From Cellulomonas hominis (lineage in GTDB: Bacteria; Actinomycetota; Actinomycetes; Actinomycetales; Cellulomonadaceae), in contig NZ_JACHDN010000001.1 in the NCBI RefSeq assembly GCF_014201095.1, positions 2,604,001-2,668,000 of the forward strand: DNA of 64,000 nucleotides, written 5' to 3'. The notes under the pieces were generated by a model that ran no database searches, had not been told where the DNA came from, and saw only the letters and a program-made list of their open reading frames with translations. Within the stretch, counting starts at the first letter, position 1, and every line of letters starts with the position of its first letter. The position numbers and the translations under genes were made by a program. Positions 17,361 to 27,485 of the stretch are shown here, piece by piece.

Positions 17361-17669
17361 ATGGCGGGACAGAAGATCCGCATCCGGCTCAAGTCCTACG
17401 ACCACGAGGTCATCGACAGCTCGGCGCGCAAGATCGTCGACACGGTGACCCGCGCTGGTGCGACGGTCGTGGGTCCGGTGCCGCTGCCGACGGAGAAGAA
17501 CGTCTTCTGCGTCATCCGGTCGCCTCACAAGTACAAGGACAGCCGCGAGCACTTCGAGATGCGCACGCACAAGCGGCTCATCGACATCATCGACCCCACG
17601 CCGAAGGCCGTCGACTCGCTCATGCGTCTCGACCTGCCCGCGGACGTGAACATCGAGATCAAGCTCTGA
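17361..17669 (+). CDS. rpsJ: 30S ribosomal protein S10 (uS10)
   Basis: S10 is a 30S head protein and, as NusE, a partner of NusB in antitermination. 102 residues, [19 protein letters not shown] to VNIEIKL, the family's usual length. The ATG follows GAGAGAAG. It opens the S10-spc gene cluster and is separated from its promoter by a long leader. rplC follows after 22 nt. Confidence 0.98.
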   Translation: MAGQKIRIRLKSYDHEVIDSSARKIVDTVTRAGATVVGPVPLPTEKNVFCVIRSPHKYKDSREHFEMRTHKRLIDIIDPTPKAVDSLMRLDLPADVNIEIKL

Positions 17670-17691
17670 CGCTGGGAAGGAACTGATCTTC

Positions 17692-18351
17692 ATGGTTACC
17701 CAGCAGAACGCGCGCCCCGTCACGGCGGTGCTCGGCACGAAGCTCGGCATGACGCAGGTGTGGGACGACAACGGTCGTCTCGTCCCCGTCACGGTCGTCT
17801 CGGTCGGCACGAACGTCGTCACCCAGGTGCGCTCCGCTGAGGCCGACGGCTACGCCGCGGTGCAGCTGGCCTACGGCCAGGTGGACCCGCGCAAGGTCAC
17901 GAAGCCGCTGAAGGGCCACTTCGAGAAGGCCGGGGTCACCCCCCGCCGGCACGTGGCCGAGATCCGCACGCCGAACGCCGCCGAGTTCACCCTCGGCCAG
18001 GAGATCACCGCGGAGGCCTTCGAGGCCGGCGCGCTGGTCGACGTCATCGGCACCACCAAGGGCAAGGGCACCGCCGGTGTCATGAAGCGCCACGGGTTCG
18101 CCGGTGTCTCCGCCTCGCACGGTGCGCACCGCAACCACCGCAAGCCGGGCTCCATCGGCGGCGCGTCGACCCCGTCGCGCGTCTTCAAGGGCCTGCGGAT
18201 GGCCGGCCGGATGGGCAACGCCCGTCAGACCACCCAGAACCTGACCGTCCACGCGGTCGACGCCGAGAAGGGTCTGCTGCTGCTCAAGGGCGCGGTTCCG
18301 GGCCCGAAGCGGGGCGTCGTCGTCGTGCGTACCGCCGTGAAGGGGGCATGA
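17692..18351 (+). CDS. rplC: 50S ribosomal protein L3 (uL3)
   Basis: L3 reaches the peptidyl transferase centre and is among the first 50S assembly proteins. 219 residues starting [19 protein letters not shown] after GGGAAGGAA. The signature [19 protein letters not shown] with the conserved loop near [20 protein letters not shown] is intact. It overlaps rplD. Confidence 0.98.
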   Translation: MVTQQNARPVTAVLGTKLGMTQVWDDNGRLVPVTVVSVGTNVVTQVRSAEADGYAAVQLAYGQVDPRKVTKPLKGHFEKAGVTPRRHVAEIRTPNAAEFTLGQEITAEAFEAGALVDVIGTTKGKGTAGVMKRHGFAGVSASHGAHRNHRKPGSIGGASTPSRVFKGLRMAGRMGNARQTTQNLTVHAVDAEKGLLLLKGAVPGPKRGVVVVRTAVKGA

Positions 18352-19049
18352 GCCTCATGTCCGAGACGCTGACCGTCGACGTGCTCGACGCCCAGGGCAA
18401 GAAGGCCGGCACGGCCGACCTGCCCGGTGAGGTGTTCGACGCGCAGACGAACATCCCGCTCATCCACCAGGTCGTCGTCGCCCAGCTCGCCGCCGCGCGG
18501 CAGGGCACCCACGACACCAAGACCCGCGGCGAGGTCCGCGGTGGTGGCAAGAAGCCGTACAAGCAGAAGGGCACCGGCCGCGCCCGCCAGGGTTCGACCC
18601 GTGCGCCGCAGTTCGCCGGCGGTGGCACCGTCCACGGCCCGACCCCGCGCGACTACACCCAGCGGACCCCGAAGAAGATGAAGGCCGCGGCGCTCCGCGG
18701 TGCTCTCTCGGACCGCGCCCGCGCCGGCCGCGTCCACGTCGTCACCGGCTTCGGTGTCGACCAGGCGCCCTCGACCAAGGCCGCCGTGAGCGTGCTGGAC
18801 ACGCTGTCCGGCCGCAAGCACGTCCTCGTGGTCGTGGAGCGCGCGGACGAGCTGGCCTGGAAGTCGCTGCGCAACGTCGAGCGGGTCCACCTGCTCGTCG
18901 CCGACCAGCTCAACACCTACGACGTGCTCGTCTCCGACGACGTCGTGTTCACCCAGGGCGCGCTCGACACGTTCCTCGCCGGTCCCGCCAAGGGCCGCGG
19001 TGCGACCGCCGTCGCGACGTCGTCCGAGGTCGAGGAGGACGCCAAGTGA
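18348..19049 (+). CDS. rplD: 50S ribosomal protein L4 (uL4)
   Basis: L4 lines the polypeptide exit tunnel; in Escherichia coli it also represses the S10 operon. Full sequence from the ATGA overlap at 18348 is 233 residues. A second ATG at 18357 (MSETLTVDV) is 10 nt from the purine run GAAGGGGG, whereas the first is only 1 nt away, so 18357 may be the real start. The conserved loop [21 protein letters not shown] is present (given in part: [15 protein letters not shown]). The C-terminus carries a short acidic tail. Confidence 0.96.
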   Translation: MSLMSETLTVDVLDAQGKKAGTADLPGEVFDAQTNIPLIHQVVVAQLAAARQGTHDTKTRGEVRGGGKKPYKQKGTGRARQGSTRAPQFAGGGTVHGPTPRDYTQRTPKKMKAAALRGALSDRARAGRVHVVTGFGVDQAPSTKAAVSVLDTLSGRKHVLVVVERADELAWKSLRNVERVHLLVADQLNTYDVLVSDDVVFTQGALDTFLAGPAKGRGATAVATSSEVEEDAK

Positions 19050-19348
19050 CCACCGTCGTCAAGGACCCCCGCGACATCCTGATCGCACCGGTCGTCTCGG
19101 AGAAGAGCTACGGGCTGCTCGACGAGGGCAAGTACACCTTCATCGTCGACCCGCGCGCGAACAAGACCGAGATCAAGATCGCCGTCGAGCAGGTCTTCTC
19201 GGTCAAGGTCGAGTCCGTGAACACGATCAACCGCAAGGGCAAGACGCGGCGGACGAAGTTCGGGATGGGCAAGCGCAAGGACACGAAGCGCGCGATCGTC
19301 ACCCTCCGCGAGGGCACGATCGACATCTTCGGCGGACCGGTCGGCTGA
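19046..19348 (+). CDS. rplW: 50S ribosomal protein L23 (uL23)
   Basis: L23 lies at the tunnel exit and docks trigger factor, SRP and SecYEG. 100 residues; the GTG start overlaps the rplD stop by 4 nt (GTGA), implying coupling. The family core [20 protein letters not shown] and the Arg/Lys loop [20 protein letters not shown] are seen. Confidence 0.98.
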   Translation: MTTVVKDPRDILIAPVVSEKSYGLLDEGKYTFIVDPRANKTEIKIAVEQVFSVKVESVNTINRKGKTRRTKFGMGKRKDTKRAIVTLREGTIDIFGGPVG

Positions 19349-19381
19349 CCGGGCCCGAGAGCAGATTGAGGACAGATCCCC

Positions 19382-20218
<837 letters not shown>

Positions 20219-20233
20219 TAGGGAGCCGGGAGA

Positions 20234-20515
20234 ATGCCTCGCAGCCTGAAGAAGGGGCCCTTCGTCGACGGGCACCTGCAGAAGAAGGTCGACGCGCAGA
20301 ACGCGGCCGGCACCAAGAACGTCATCAAGACCTGGTCGCGTCGTTCGATGATCACGCCGGACTTCCTGGGTCACACGTTCGCGGTGCACGACGGCCGCAA
20401 GCACACGCCGGTGTTCGTGACGGAGTCGATGGTCGGGCACAAGCTCGGCGAGTTCGCCCCGACGCGGACGTTCCGCGGCCACGAGAAGGACGACCGGAAG
20501 GGCCGTCGCCGCTGA
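20234..20515 (+). CDS. rpsS: 30S ribosomal protein S19 (uS19)
   Basis: S19 binds with S13 in the 30S head and touches the A-site tRNA. 93 residues, [20 protein letters not shown] to DDRKGRRR, preceded by GGGAG. The [21 protein letters not shown] core is seen. Normal operon position 15 nt after rplB. Confidence 0.98.
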   Translation: MPRSLKKGPFVDGHLQKKVDAQNAAGTKNVIKTWSRRSMITPDFLGHTFAVHDGRKHTPVFVTESMVGHKLGEFAPTRTFRGHEKDDRKGRRR

Positions 20516-20571
20516 CCCCCGGGTCAGCCGAGCGACTGCCCTGACGGCAGAGACAAGAAGGCAGGACAGCA

Positions 20572-20937
20572 ATGGAAGCCAAGGCGAAGGCGCGGTTCGT
20601 CCGCGTCACGCCCCAGAAGGCCCGGCGCGTCGTGGACCTCATCCGTGGCAAGCAGGCCGGCGAGGCCGTGTCGACGCTGAAGTTCGCGCCGCAGGCCGCG
20701 GGTGAGACGGTCCTCAAGGTCGTCGAGTCCGCGATCGCCAACGCCCGCGAGGGCGCCAAGCGTGCCGGTGAGCGCTTCGACGAGACCAACCTGTACGTCG
20801 CCGAGGCGTACGTCGACGAGGGTCCGACCCTCAAGCGGTTCCGCCCCCGGGCGCAGGGCCGCGCGAGCCAGATCCTCAAGCGCACGAGCCACATCACGGT
20901 GGTCGTCGCCGAGCGTGAGACGAAGGGAAGGGCCTGA
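20572..20937 (+). CDS. rplV: 50S ribosomal protein L22 (uL22)
   Basis: L22 lines the exit tunnel constriction with L4. 121 residues, [20 protein letters not shown], with the beta-hairpin region [19 protein letters not shown] that reaches into the tunnel. AAGAAGGAC-like purines precede the ATG. The stop is separated from the rpsC GTG by one base. Confidence 0.98.
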   Translation: MEAKAKARFVRVTPQKARRVVDLIRGKQAGEAVSTLKFAPQAAGETVLKVVESAIANAREGAKRAGERFDETNLYVAEAYVDEGPTLKRFRPRAQGRASQILKRTSHITVVVAERETKGRA

Positions 20938-20938
20938 C

Positions 20939-21778
20939 GTGGGACAGAAGGTCAACCCGCTCGGGTACCGCCTGGGCATCACCACCGACCACCGGTCGCG
21001 CTGGTTCGCCGACTCGACCAAGCCGGGTCAGCGCTACCGCGACTACGTCCGCGAGGACGTGCAGATCCGCAAGCTCATGAGCACCGGTCTCGAGCGCGCG
21101 GGCATCGCCAAGGTGGAGATCGAGCGCACGCGTGACCGCGTCCGCGTCGACATCCACACGGCGCGCCCGGGCATCGTCATCGGCCGCCGTGGCGCCGAGG
21201 CGGACCGCATCCGCGGCGAGCTCGAGAAGCTCACGGGCAAGCAGGTCCAGCTGAACATCCTCGAGGTGAAGAACGCCGAGATCGAGGCCCAGCTGGTCGC
21301 CCAGGGCATCGCGGAGCAGCTCGCGTCCCGCGTGTCCTTCCGCCGTGCGATGCGCAAGGGCATGCAGTCCGCGCAGCGCGCCGGCGCCAAGGGCATCCGC
21401 GTGCAGGTCTCCGGCCGCCTCGGCGGCGCGGAGATGAGCCGCACGGAGTTCTACCGCGAGGGTCGCGTGCCGCTGCACACGCTCCGCGCGAACATCGACT
21501 ACGGCTTCTTCGAGGCCCGCACGACCTTCGGCCGCATCGGCGTGAAGGTCTGGGTCTACAAGGGCGACATGACCGAGCGCGACTTCGCTCGCGAGCAGGC
21601 CACCCAGGCCCCGCGTCAGTCCCGCGGCCCCCGTGGGGACCGTGGCGACCGCGGCGGCGACCGTGGCCCGCGCGGCGGTGGCCGTCGCACCGAGCGGACC
21701 GAGGCCCCCGCGGCCGAGGCCGCCCCGGCTGCGGCCGCTGCCGAGACGTCGGCTCCCGAGACCGGAACGGAGGCCTGA
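20939..21778 (+). CDS. rpsC: 30S ribosomal protein S3 (uS3) with extended C-terminal tail
   Basis: S3 forms the mRNA entry site. I place the start at the GTG at 20939 ([20 protein letters not shown]), 1 nt after rplV, giving 279 residues. The KH domain with [10 protein letters not shown] lies at about 75-90. From about residue 216 a tail of some 60 residues follows: first [24 protein letters not shown] Arg/Gly/Asp sequence, then an Ala/Pro/Glu-rich end. Other bacterial S3 proteins usually stop at 210-240 residues. Confidence 0.97.
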   Translation: MGQKVNPLGYRLGITTDHRSRWFADSTKPGQRYRDYVREDVQIRKLMSTGLERAGIAKVEIERTRDRVRVDIHTARPGIVIGRRGAEADRIRGELEKLTGKQVQLNILEVKNAEIEAQLVAQGIAEQLASRVSFRRAMRKGMQSAQRAGAKGIRVQVSGRLGGAEMSRTEFYREGRVPLHTLRANIDYGFFEARTTFGRIGVKVWVYKGDMTERDFAREQATQAPRQSRGPRGDRGDRGGDRGPRGGGRRTERTEAPAAEAAPAAAAAETSAPETGTEA

Positions 21779-21781
21779 GCC

Positions 21782-22198
21782 GTGCTGATCCCGCGCCGGC
21801 TGAAGCACCGCAAGCAGCACCACCCCGGGCGCTCCGGCGCCGCGACGGGTGGCACCTCGATCGCGTTCGGCGACTTCGGCATCCAGGCCCTCGAGCCCGC
21901 CTACGTCACGAACCGCCAGATCGAGGCTGCTCGTATCGCGATGACCCGCCACATCAAGCGTGGCGGCAAGGTCTGGATCAACATCTACCCGGACCGTCCG
22001 CTCACGAAGAAGCCCGCCGAGACCCGCATGGGTTCCGGTAAGGGTTCGCCCGAGTGGTGGATCGCCAACGTCAAGCCCGGCCGAGTGATGTTCGAGCTCG
22101 CCGGCGTCCCGGAGCCGCTGGCTCGCGAGGCCATGCGCCGCGCGCAGCACAAGCTCCCGATGAAGACCCGTTTCGTGGTTCGCGAGGGTGGTAACTGA
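21782..22198 (+). CDS. rplP: 50S ribosomal protein L16 (uL16)
   Basis: L16 organises the A-site side of the 50S. 138 residues from a [22 protein letters not shown], with the conserved [19 protein letters not shown] segment. GAACGGAGG near the rpsC end serves as ribosome binding site. The stop overlaps the rpmC ATG (TGATG). Confidence 0.98.
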   Translation: MLIPRRLKHRKQHHPGRSGAATGGTSIAFGDFGIQALEPAYVTNRQIEAARIAMTRHIKRGGKVWINIYPDRPLTKKPAETRMGSGKGSPEWWIANVKPGRVMFELAGVPEPLAREAMRRAQHKLPMKTRFVVREGGN

Positions 22199-22437
22199 TG
22201 GCTATCGGCACCAAGGACCTGGCTCCCACCGAGCTGGACGCCTTCGACGACGAGCGCCTCGTGGCCGAGCTGAAGAAGGCCAAGGAGGAGCTGTTCAACC
22301 TGCGCTTCCAGTCGGCCACCGGTCAGCTCGAGAGCCACGGTCGCCTCAAGGCCGTGCGTCGCGACATCGCGCGGATCTACACGATCCTGCGCGAGCGCGA
22401 GCTCGGCATCCGGACCGCGCCCAGCGCGAGCGAGTGA
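22198..22437 (+). CDS. rpmC: 50S ribosomal protein L29 (uL29)
   Basis: L29 is a small two-helix protein near the tunnel exit. 79 residues including the typical [16 protein letters not shown] core and [15 protein letters not shown]. It is translationally coupled to rplP by a 1 nt overlap. Confidence 0.97.
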   Translation: MAIGTKDLAPTELDAFDDERLVAELKKAKEELFNLRFQSATGQLESHGRLKAVRRDIARIYTILRERELGIRTAPSASE

Positions 22438-22444
22438 GGACTCG

Positions 22445-22738
22445 ATGAGCGAGAACACCAACGAGACCACCACCGCGGTTGCGGAGGCCCGCCCGTACCG
22501 CAAGACGCGGCGCGGCTACGTGGTCAGCGACAAGATGCAGAAGACCGTCGTGGTCGAGGTCGAGGACCGGGTCAAGCACCCGCTCTACGGCAAGGTCATC
22601 CGGCGGACCAGCAAGGTCAAGGTGCACGACGAGGCCGGCACGGCCGGCGTCGGCGACCTGGTCCTCATCATGGAGACCCGCCCGCTGTCCGCGACCAAGC
22701 GGTGGCGCGTGGTGGAGATCCTCGAGAAGGCGAAGTAA
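22445..22738 (+). CDS. rpsQ: 30S ribosomal protein S17 (uS17)
   Basis: S17 is a primary 16S rRNA binder in the 30S body. 97 residues; a 16-residue N-terminal extension precedes the core [30 protein letters not shown] provides the ribosome binding site inside the end of rpmC. An 80 nt gap separates it from rplN. Confidence 0.98.
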   Translation: MSENTNETTTAVAEARPYRKTRRGYVVSDKMQKTVVVEVEDRVKHPLYGKVIRRTSKVKVHDEAGTAGVGDLVLIMETRPLSATKRWRVVEILEKAK

Positions 22739-22818
22739 GTCCGCCCGCCTCCTCACCACATATCCGTTCGGCCAGGCTCGCACCGCGCGAGAACCGGCAG
22801 ACGACAGGAGTTCTGTAG

Positions 22819-23187
22819 ATGATTCAGCAGGAGTCGCGACTTCGGGTCGCCGACAACACGGGTGCGAAGGAGATCCTCTGCATCCGTGTGCTCGGCGGGT
22901 CCGGCCGTCGCTACGCCGGTATCGGTGACGTCATCGTCGCCACCGTCAAGGACGCCATCCCGGGCGGCAACGTCAAGAAGGGCGACGTCGTCAAGGCGGT
23001 CGTCGTGCGCACCCGCAAGGAGCGCCGGCGCGTGGACGGCTCGTACATCAAGTTCGACGAGAACGCCGCGGTGATCCTCAAGAACGACGGCGAGCCCCGT
23101 GGCACGCGCATCTTCGGCCCCGTGGGCCGCGAGCTGCGCGACAAGAAGTTCATGAAGATCATCTCGCTGGCGCCGGAGGTGCTCTGA
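22819..23187 (+). CDS. rplN: 50S ribosomal protein L14 (uL14)
   Basis: L14 forms an intersubunit bridge and is the target of the silencing factor RsfS. 122 residues, [20 protein letters not shown] to [11 protein letters not shown], exactly the common length. ACAGGAG precedes the ATG. First gene of the spc-type set. Confidence 0.98.
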   Translation: MIQQESRLRVADNTGAKEILCIRVLGGSGRRYAGIGDVIVATVKDAIPGGNVKKGDVVKAVVVRTRKERRRVDGSYIKFDENAAVILKNDGEPRGTRIFGPVGRELRDKKFMKIISLAPEVL

Positions 23188-23189
23188 CC

Positions 23190-23537
23190 ATGGCGAAGAT
23201 CAAGAAGGGCGACCTGGTGGTCGTCATCTCCGGTTCCCGCAAGGACCGGGGCAAGCAGGGTCGGGTGCTCGAGGTGCTCACGGACCGCGACCGCGTCGTG
23301 GTCGAGGGCATCCACCGGGTCACCAAGCACACCAAGGTCGGCCAGAGCCAGCGCGGCTCCCGCACCGGCGGCATCGAGACCGTCGAGGCTCCGATCCACA
23401 TCAGCAACGTGATGCTGGTGGACCCGGAGACCAAGCGCGGCACCCGGGTCGGCTACCGCACCGAGCAGGTCGAGCGCGACGGCCGGACCCGCACCGTTCG
23501 GGTCCGCGTCGCCAAGCGCTCCGGTAAGGACATCTGA
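23190..23537 (+). CDS. rplX: 50S ribosomal protein L24 (uL24)
   Basis: L24 starts 50S assembly. 115 residues with the KOW motif [20 protein letters not shown] near the N-terminus and [20 protein letters not shown]. The stop overlaps the rplE ATG by 1 nt. Confidence 0.98.
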   Translation: MAKIKKGDLVVVISGSRKDRGKQGRVLEVLTDRDRVVVEGIHRVTKHTKVGQSQRGSRTGGIETVEAPIHISNVMLVDPETKRGTRVGYRTEQVERDGRTRTVRVRVAKRSGKDI

Positions 23538-24115
23538 TGACCGCCACCGACGAGACGACCCGGGCGTACCCGGTCCCGCGCCTGAAGGTGCGGTACAACG
23601 ACGAGATCCGCTCGACGCTCCGCGAGGAGTTCCAGCACGAGAACGTGAACCAGGTCGCGCGCCTGGTGAAGGTCGTCGTGAACATGGGTGTCGGCGACGC
23701 CGCGAAGGACTCGAAGCTGATCGAGGGCGCCATCCGCGACCTCCAGCAGATCACGGGTCAGAAGCCGCAGGTCACGAAGGCCCGCAAGTCCATCGCGCAG
23801 TTCAAGCTGCGCGAGGGCATGCCGATCGGCGCGCACGTCACGCTGCGCGGCGACCGCGCGTGGGAGTTCCTGGACCGCCTGCTGTCGACCGCGCTGCCGC
23901 GCATCCGCGACTTCCGCGGGCTCTCGGCCAAGCAGTTCGACGGCAACGGCAACTACACGTTCGGCCTGACCGAGCAGTCGATGTTCCACGAGATCGACCA
24001 GGACAAGATCGACCGGGTCCGCGGCATGGACATCACGGTGGTCACCACCGCCACGACGGATGCGGAGGGCCGGGCGCTGCTCAAGCACCTGGGCTTCCCC
24101 TTCAAGGAGGACTGA
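23537..24115 (+). CDS. rplE: 50S ribosomal protein L5 (uL5)
   Basis: L5 binds 5S rRNA in the central protuberance. 192 residues with [40 protein letters not shown] and the end [21 protein letters not shown] (shown in part: [12 protein letters not shown]). The N-terminus has about 8 extra residues compared with many homologues. Confidence 0.98.
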   Translation: MTATDETTRAYPVPRLKVRYNDEIRSTLREEFQHENVNQVARLVKVVVNMGVGDAAKDSKLIEGAIRDLQQITGQKPQVTKARKSIAQFKLREGMPIGAHVTLRGDRAWEFLDRLLSTALPRIRDFRGLSAKQFDGNGNYTFGLTEQSMFHEIDQDKIDRVRGMDITVVTTATTDAEGRALLKHLGFPFKED

Positions 24116-24116
24116 C

Positions 24117-24302
24117 ATGGCGAAGACCGCCCTGATCAACAAGGCCGCGGGCAAGCAGAAGTTCGCCGTGCGCGCCTACACCCGGTGCCAGCGGTGCGGC
24201 CGCCCGCACTCGGTGTACCGCAAGTTCGGCCTGTGCCGGATCTGCGTGCGCGAGATGGCCCACGCGGGCCAGCTCCCCGGTGTGACCAAGAGCAGCTGGT
24301 AA
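24117..24302 (+). CDS. rpsZ: 30S ribosomal protein S14 type Z (uS14, zinc form)
   Basis: S14 is a 30S head protein. This is the 61-residue zinc-binding form: C24xxC27 and C40xxC43 ([10 protein letters not shown] and LCRICVRE) form a zinc ribbon. The ATG follows TTCAAGGAGGACTGAC, the GGAGG lying in the end of rplE. Actinobacteria often hold a second, zinc-free S14 under Zur control; none is in this window. Confidence 0.97.
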   Translation: MAKTALINKAAGKQKFAVRAYTRCQRCGRPHSVYRKFGLCRICVREMAHAGQLPGVTKSSW

Positions 24303-24387
24303 ACAACGACGTCGCAGGTCCGCGCGTGCCCGTCCCCGAGCGGGGCGGGCGGCGCGGAAACCACGGCGAGGAAGGGCGATAGCCCCC

Positions 24388-24786
24388 ATGACGATGACCG
24401 ACCCGATCGCAGACTTCCTGACGCGTCTGCGCAACGCGAACTCGGCGCACCACGACACGGTGACCATCCCGTACTCGAAGCTGAAGTCGCACATCGCGGA
24501 GATCCTGCAGGCCGAGGGGTACATCTCCGGCTGGACCGTCGAGGACGCCCGCGTGGGCAAGAACCTCGTGGTCGAGCTGAAGTACGGCCCGAGCCGCGAG
24601 CGTGCGCTCGCCGGCATCAAGCGCGTGTCCAAGCCCGGTCTCCGGGTGTACGCGAAGTCCACCAACCTGCCGAAGGTCCTCGGCGGCCTGGGCGTGGCGA
24701 TCCTGTCCACGTCCTCCGGCCTCCTGACCGACAAGCAGGCCGCCAAGAAGGGCGTGGGTGGGGAAGTCCTCGCCTACGTCTGGTAA
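24388..24786 (+). CDS. rpsH: 30S ribosomal protein S8 (uS8)
   Basis: S8 binds 16S rRNA centrally and represses the spc operon in Escherichia coli. 132 residues, [20 protein letters not shown] to [27 protein letters not shown] precedes the ATG. The 85 nt gap upstream is gene-free. Confidence 0.98.
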   Translation: MTMTDPIADFLTRLRNANSAHHDTVTIPYSKLKSHIAEILQAEGYISGWTVEDARVGKNLVVELKYGPSRERALAGIKRVSKPGLRVYAKSTNLPKVLGGLGVAILSTSSGLLTDKQAAKKGVGGEVLAYVW

Positions 24787-24811
24787 GTCCGAGACGGAAA
24801 GGAGCTAGCCA

Positions 24812-25351
24812 ATGTCTCGTATCGGCAGAATCCCCGTCACGGTCCCGGCCGGCGTGGATGTCGACATCAACGGCGCCGTGGTGACGGTGAAGGGCCCCAA
24901 GGGCACCCTCACGCACACCGTGGCGTCCCCCATCGAGGTCGCGCGCGACGAGCAGGGTGCCCTCGTGGTCACCCGCCCGAACGACGAGCGCCTCTCGCGC
25001 TCGCTGCACGGCCTCACCCGCACCCTCCTGGCGAACCTCGTCACCGGCGTCACCGCCGGCTACGAGAAGAAGCTCGAGATCGTCGGCACCGGTTACCGCG
25101 TGACGGCCAAGGGTGACGCGCTCGAGTTCGCGCTCGGCTTCAGCCACCCCGTGTCCGTGACGCCGCCCGCCGGCATCACCTTCGCCGTCGAGTCCCCGAC
25201 CAAGTTCTCGGTCTCGGGCATCGACAAGCAGCAGGTGGGCGAGGTCGCCGCGAACATCCGCAAGATCCGCAAGCCCGAGCCGTACAAGGGCAAGGGCGTG
25301 CGCTACGCGGGCGAGAACGTCCGCCGCAAGGTCGGAAAGGCTGGTAAGTGA
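24812..25351 (+). CDS. rplF: 50S ribosomal protein L6 (uL6)
   Basis: L6 lies near the sarcin-ricin loop where translation GTPases bind. 179 residues, [20 protein letters not shown], with the C-terminal signature [29 protein letters not shown] precedes the ATG. Confidence 0.98.
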   Translation: MSRIGRIPVTVPAGVDVDINGAVVTVKGPKGTLTHTVASPIEVARDEQGALVVTRPNDERLSRSLHGLTRTLLANLVTGVTAGYEKKLEIVGTGYRVTAKGDALEFALGFSHPVSVTPPAGITFAVESPTKFSVSGIDKQQVGEVAANIRKIRKPEPYKGKGVRYAGENVRRKVGKAGK

Positions 25352-25354
25352 GCC

Positions 25355-25726
25355 ATGGCGATCAGCATCATCGGTAAGGGCAAGTTCAAGGCCCGCAAGC
25401 GCCGCCACCTCCGGCTGCGCAAGAAGGTCGCCGGCACCGCCGCGCGTCCGCGCCTGGTCGTCACCCGGTCGAACCGCAACCTCGTCGCGCAGGTCGTCGA
25501 CGACGCCGTGGGCCGCACCCTGGTCTCCGCCTCGACCCTCGAGGCGGACCTGCGGGGCGCCGAGGGCGACAAGACGGCCAAGGCCCGTCGCGTCGGCGAG
25601 CTGATCGCCGAGCGCGCCAAGGCGGCCGGCATCGACGCGGTGGTCTTCGACCGCGGCGGCAACAAGTACCACGGGCGTGTGGCCGCAGTGGCCGACGCCG
25701 CCCGCGAGGGCGGTCTGGCGCTGTGA
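25355..25726 (+). CDS. rplR: 50S ribosomal protein L18 (uL18)
   Basis: L18 carries 5S rRNA into the 50S subunit. 123 residues with [20 protein letters not shown] and the C-terminal [20 protein letters not shown]. It begins 3 nt after the rplF stop. Confidence 0.98.
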   Translation: MAISIIGKGKFKARKRRHLRLRKKVAGTAARPRLVVTRSNRNLVAQVVDDAVGRTLVSASTLEADLRGAEGDKTAKARRVGELIAERAKAAGIDAVVFDRGGNKYHGRVAAVADAAREGGLAL

Positions 25727-25763
25727 CGACGACCATTCCCGCATCGAAGAAGAGGATCCACTG

Positions 25764-26408
25764 ATGGCTGCTCCTCAGCGCAGCAACACGGGCGCTCCCC
25801 AGGGCCAGGGCGGCGGTGACCGCCGCGACGGTGGTCGTCGCGACGGCCGCCGGGGCGACGCCGCCGAGAAGAGCGCGTTCCTCGAGCGCGTCGTCTCCAT
25901 CAACCGCGTGGCCAAGGTCGTCAAGGGCGGCCGCCGGTTCAGCTTCACCGCCCTGGTCGTCGTCGGTGACGGCGACGGCACGGTCGGTGTCGGCTACGGC
26001 AAGGCCAAGGAGGTGCCCGCCGCGATCGCGAAGGGTGTCGAGGAGGCGAAGAAGAACTTCTTCCGCGTCCCCCGCATCCAGGGCACCATCCCGCACCCCA
26101 TCCAGGGTGAGGCCGCCGCGGGCGTCGTCTTCCTGCGTCCCGCGTCGCCGGGTACCGGTGTGATCGCCGGTGGTCCGGTGCGCGCGGTGCTGGAGTGCGC
26201 CGGCGTCCACGACATCCTGTCGAAGTCCCTCGGGTCCTCCAACGCCATCAACATCGTGCACGCCACGGTGGCGGCGCTGCGTGGCCTCGAGGAGCCGGCC
26301 GCCGTGGCCGCCCGCCGTGGTCTGCCGCTCGAGCACGTCGCCCCGGCGTCGCTGCTCAAGGCGCAGGCCGCCGGTCGTGCCGCCAAGGCGGAGAAGGTGG
26401 GTGCGTGA
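25764..26408 (+). CDS. rpsE: 30S ribosomal protein S5 (uS5)
   Basis: S5 acts in decoding fidelity and at the mRNA entry. I chose the ATG at 25764 ([20 protein letters not shown], 214 residues), which follows GAAGAGGATCC; an upstream in-frame start would run back into rplR. Residues 1-37 are a Gly/Arg/Asp-rich extension before the core [20 protein letters not shown]. Overlaps rpmD by 1 nt. Confidence 0.97.
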   Translation: MAAPQRSNTGAPQGQGGGDRRDGGRRDGRRGDAAEKSAFLERVVSINRVAKVVKGGRRFSFTALVVVGDGDGTVGVGYGKAKEVPAAIAKGVEEAKKNFFRVPRIQGTIPHPIQGEAAAGVVFLRPASPGTGVIAGGPVRAVLECAGVHDILSKSLGSSNAINIVHATVAALRGLEEPAAVAARRGLPLEHVAPASLLKAQAAGRAAKAEKVGA

Positions 26409-26590
26409 TGGCCCGCCTCAAGGTGACCCAGACCAAGTCCGCCATCGGCGGCAAGCAGAACCAGCGCGACACGCTGCGCACCCTGGGCCTGAAGCGGATC
26501 GGCGACGTCGTCGTCAAGGAGGACCGTCCTGAGATCCGCGGCATGGTCAAGACGGTGACGCACCTCGTCGCGGTCGAGGAGGTGGAGTGA
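26408..26590 (+). CDS. rpmD: 50S ribosomal protein L30 (uL30)
   Basis: A small 60-residue 50S protein, [20 protein letters not shown] to LVAVEEVE. The ATG overlaps the rpsE stop (TGATG) and the end overlaps the rplO start, so all three are probably translated in a coupled way. Confidence 0.97.
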   Translation: MARLKVTQTKSAIGGKQNQRDTLRTLGLKRIGDVVVKEDRPEIRGMVKTVTHLVAVEEVE

Positions 26591-27279
26591 CGATGGCGGA
26601 GAAGGAGACCGAGAAGGTCGACCAGGCCGCTGCCGCGGCTCCGAAGGCCACGCGGGCGAAGAAGGCGACGGCGACCGAGTCGGCCGCCGCCGAGAAGCCC
26701 GCCGCCAAGAAGCCCGCCACCCGCACCACCAAGGCCAAGGCCGAGGCGGCTGCGGAGGAGAAGCCGGCCGCCAAGGCCAAGGCTGCTCCGGCGAAGGCCG
26801 CCAAGGCCGAGAAGCCCGCCGAGGAGGTGGGCGCGGGCGGCACCCTCAAGGTGCACCACCTGCGTCCGGCTCCGGGCGCCAAGACCGCCAAGACCCGCGT
26901 GGGTCGTGGTGAGGCGTCCAAGGGCAAGACGGCCGGCCGCGGTACCAAGGGCACCAAGGCCCGGTACCAGGTGCCGGACCGCTTCGAGGGCGGGCAGATG
27001 CCGCTGCACATGCGGCTGCCCAAGCTCCGCGGCTTCAAGAACCCGTTCCGGGTCGAGTACCAGGTCGTGAACCTGGACAAGCTGTCGGCGCTGTACCCGC
27101 AGGGCGGCGACGTCACCGTCGCCGACCTCGTCGCGAAGGGTGCCGTCCGCAAGGGCGCCCCGGTCAAGGTGCTCGGCACCGGCGAGCTCACGGTCAAGCT
27201 GTCCGTGGCCGTGGACGCGTACTCCGGTTCCGCCAAGGAGAAGATCCTGGCGGCCGGCGGCAGCGTCGCGCAGGACTGA
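26587..27279 (+). CDS. rplO: 50S ribosomal protein L15 (uL15) with long Ala/Lys-rich N-terminal extension
   Basis: L15 is a late assembly protein of the 50S. Reading from the GTG that overlaps rpmD gives 230 residues; an ATG at 26593 ([11 protein letters not shown]) is equally possible. Residues 1 to about 84 are almost entirely Ala, Lys, Glu, Pro and Thr (for example [20 protein letters not shown]). The normal core of about 146 residues begins [20 protein letters not shown], with [20 protein letters not shown] following. The usual family length is near 145-150. Confidence 0.96.
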   Translation: MTMAEKETEKVDQAAAAAPKATRAKKATATESAAAEKPAAKKPATRTTKAKAEAAAEEKPAAKAKAAPAKAAKAEKPAEEVGAGGTLKVHHLRPAPGAKTAKTRVGRGEASKGKTAGRGTKGTKARYQVPDRFEGGQMPLHMRLPKLRGFKNPFRVEYQVVNLDKLSALYPQGGDVTVADLVAKGAVRKGAPVKVLGTGELTVKLSVAVDAYSGSAKEKILAAGGSVAQD

Positions 27280-27286
27280 TCCCGGC

Positions 27287-27328
27287 GAACGGGGTCGGCG
27301 GAGGCACCACGCCCTGCCGGCCCCGTTC
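27287..27328 (+). terminator. terminator between rplO and secY
   Basis: GAACGGGGTCGGC (27287-27299) pairs with GCCGGCCCCGTTC (27316-27328), 13 bp with one G-U pair, 8 nt after the rplO stop. A TAGGGT at 27383-27388 could be the -10 of a separate secY promoter; its -35 is not clear. Confidence 0.65.
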
Positions 27329-27485
27329 CGCTTTCCCCGCCCGGTCCCGCCGGGCGATGCCGGAACCCGTGCCGACTTCCGTTAGGGTTCGGCAGGGCAG
27401 CGCGCGGCGAGGCCCGCTGCGACGTGGCCGCCCCCGCGGGGCAGGCCGGTAGACGACATCCCGCTTCGGCGGAGCAGGAGGACAC

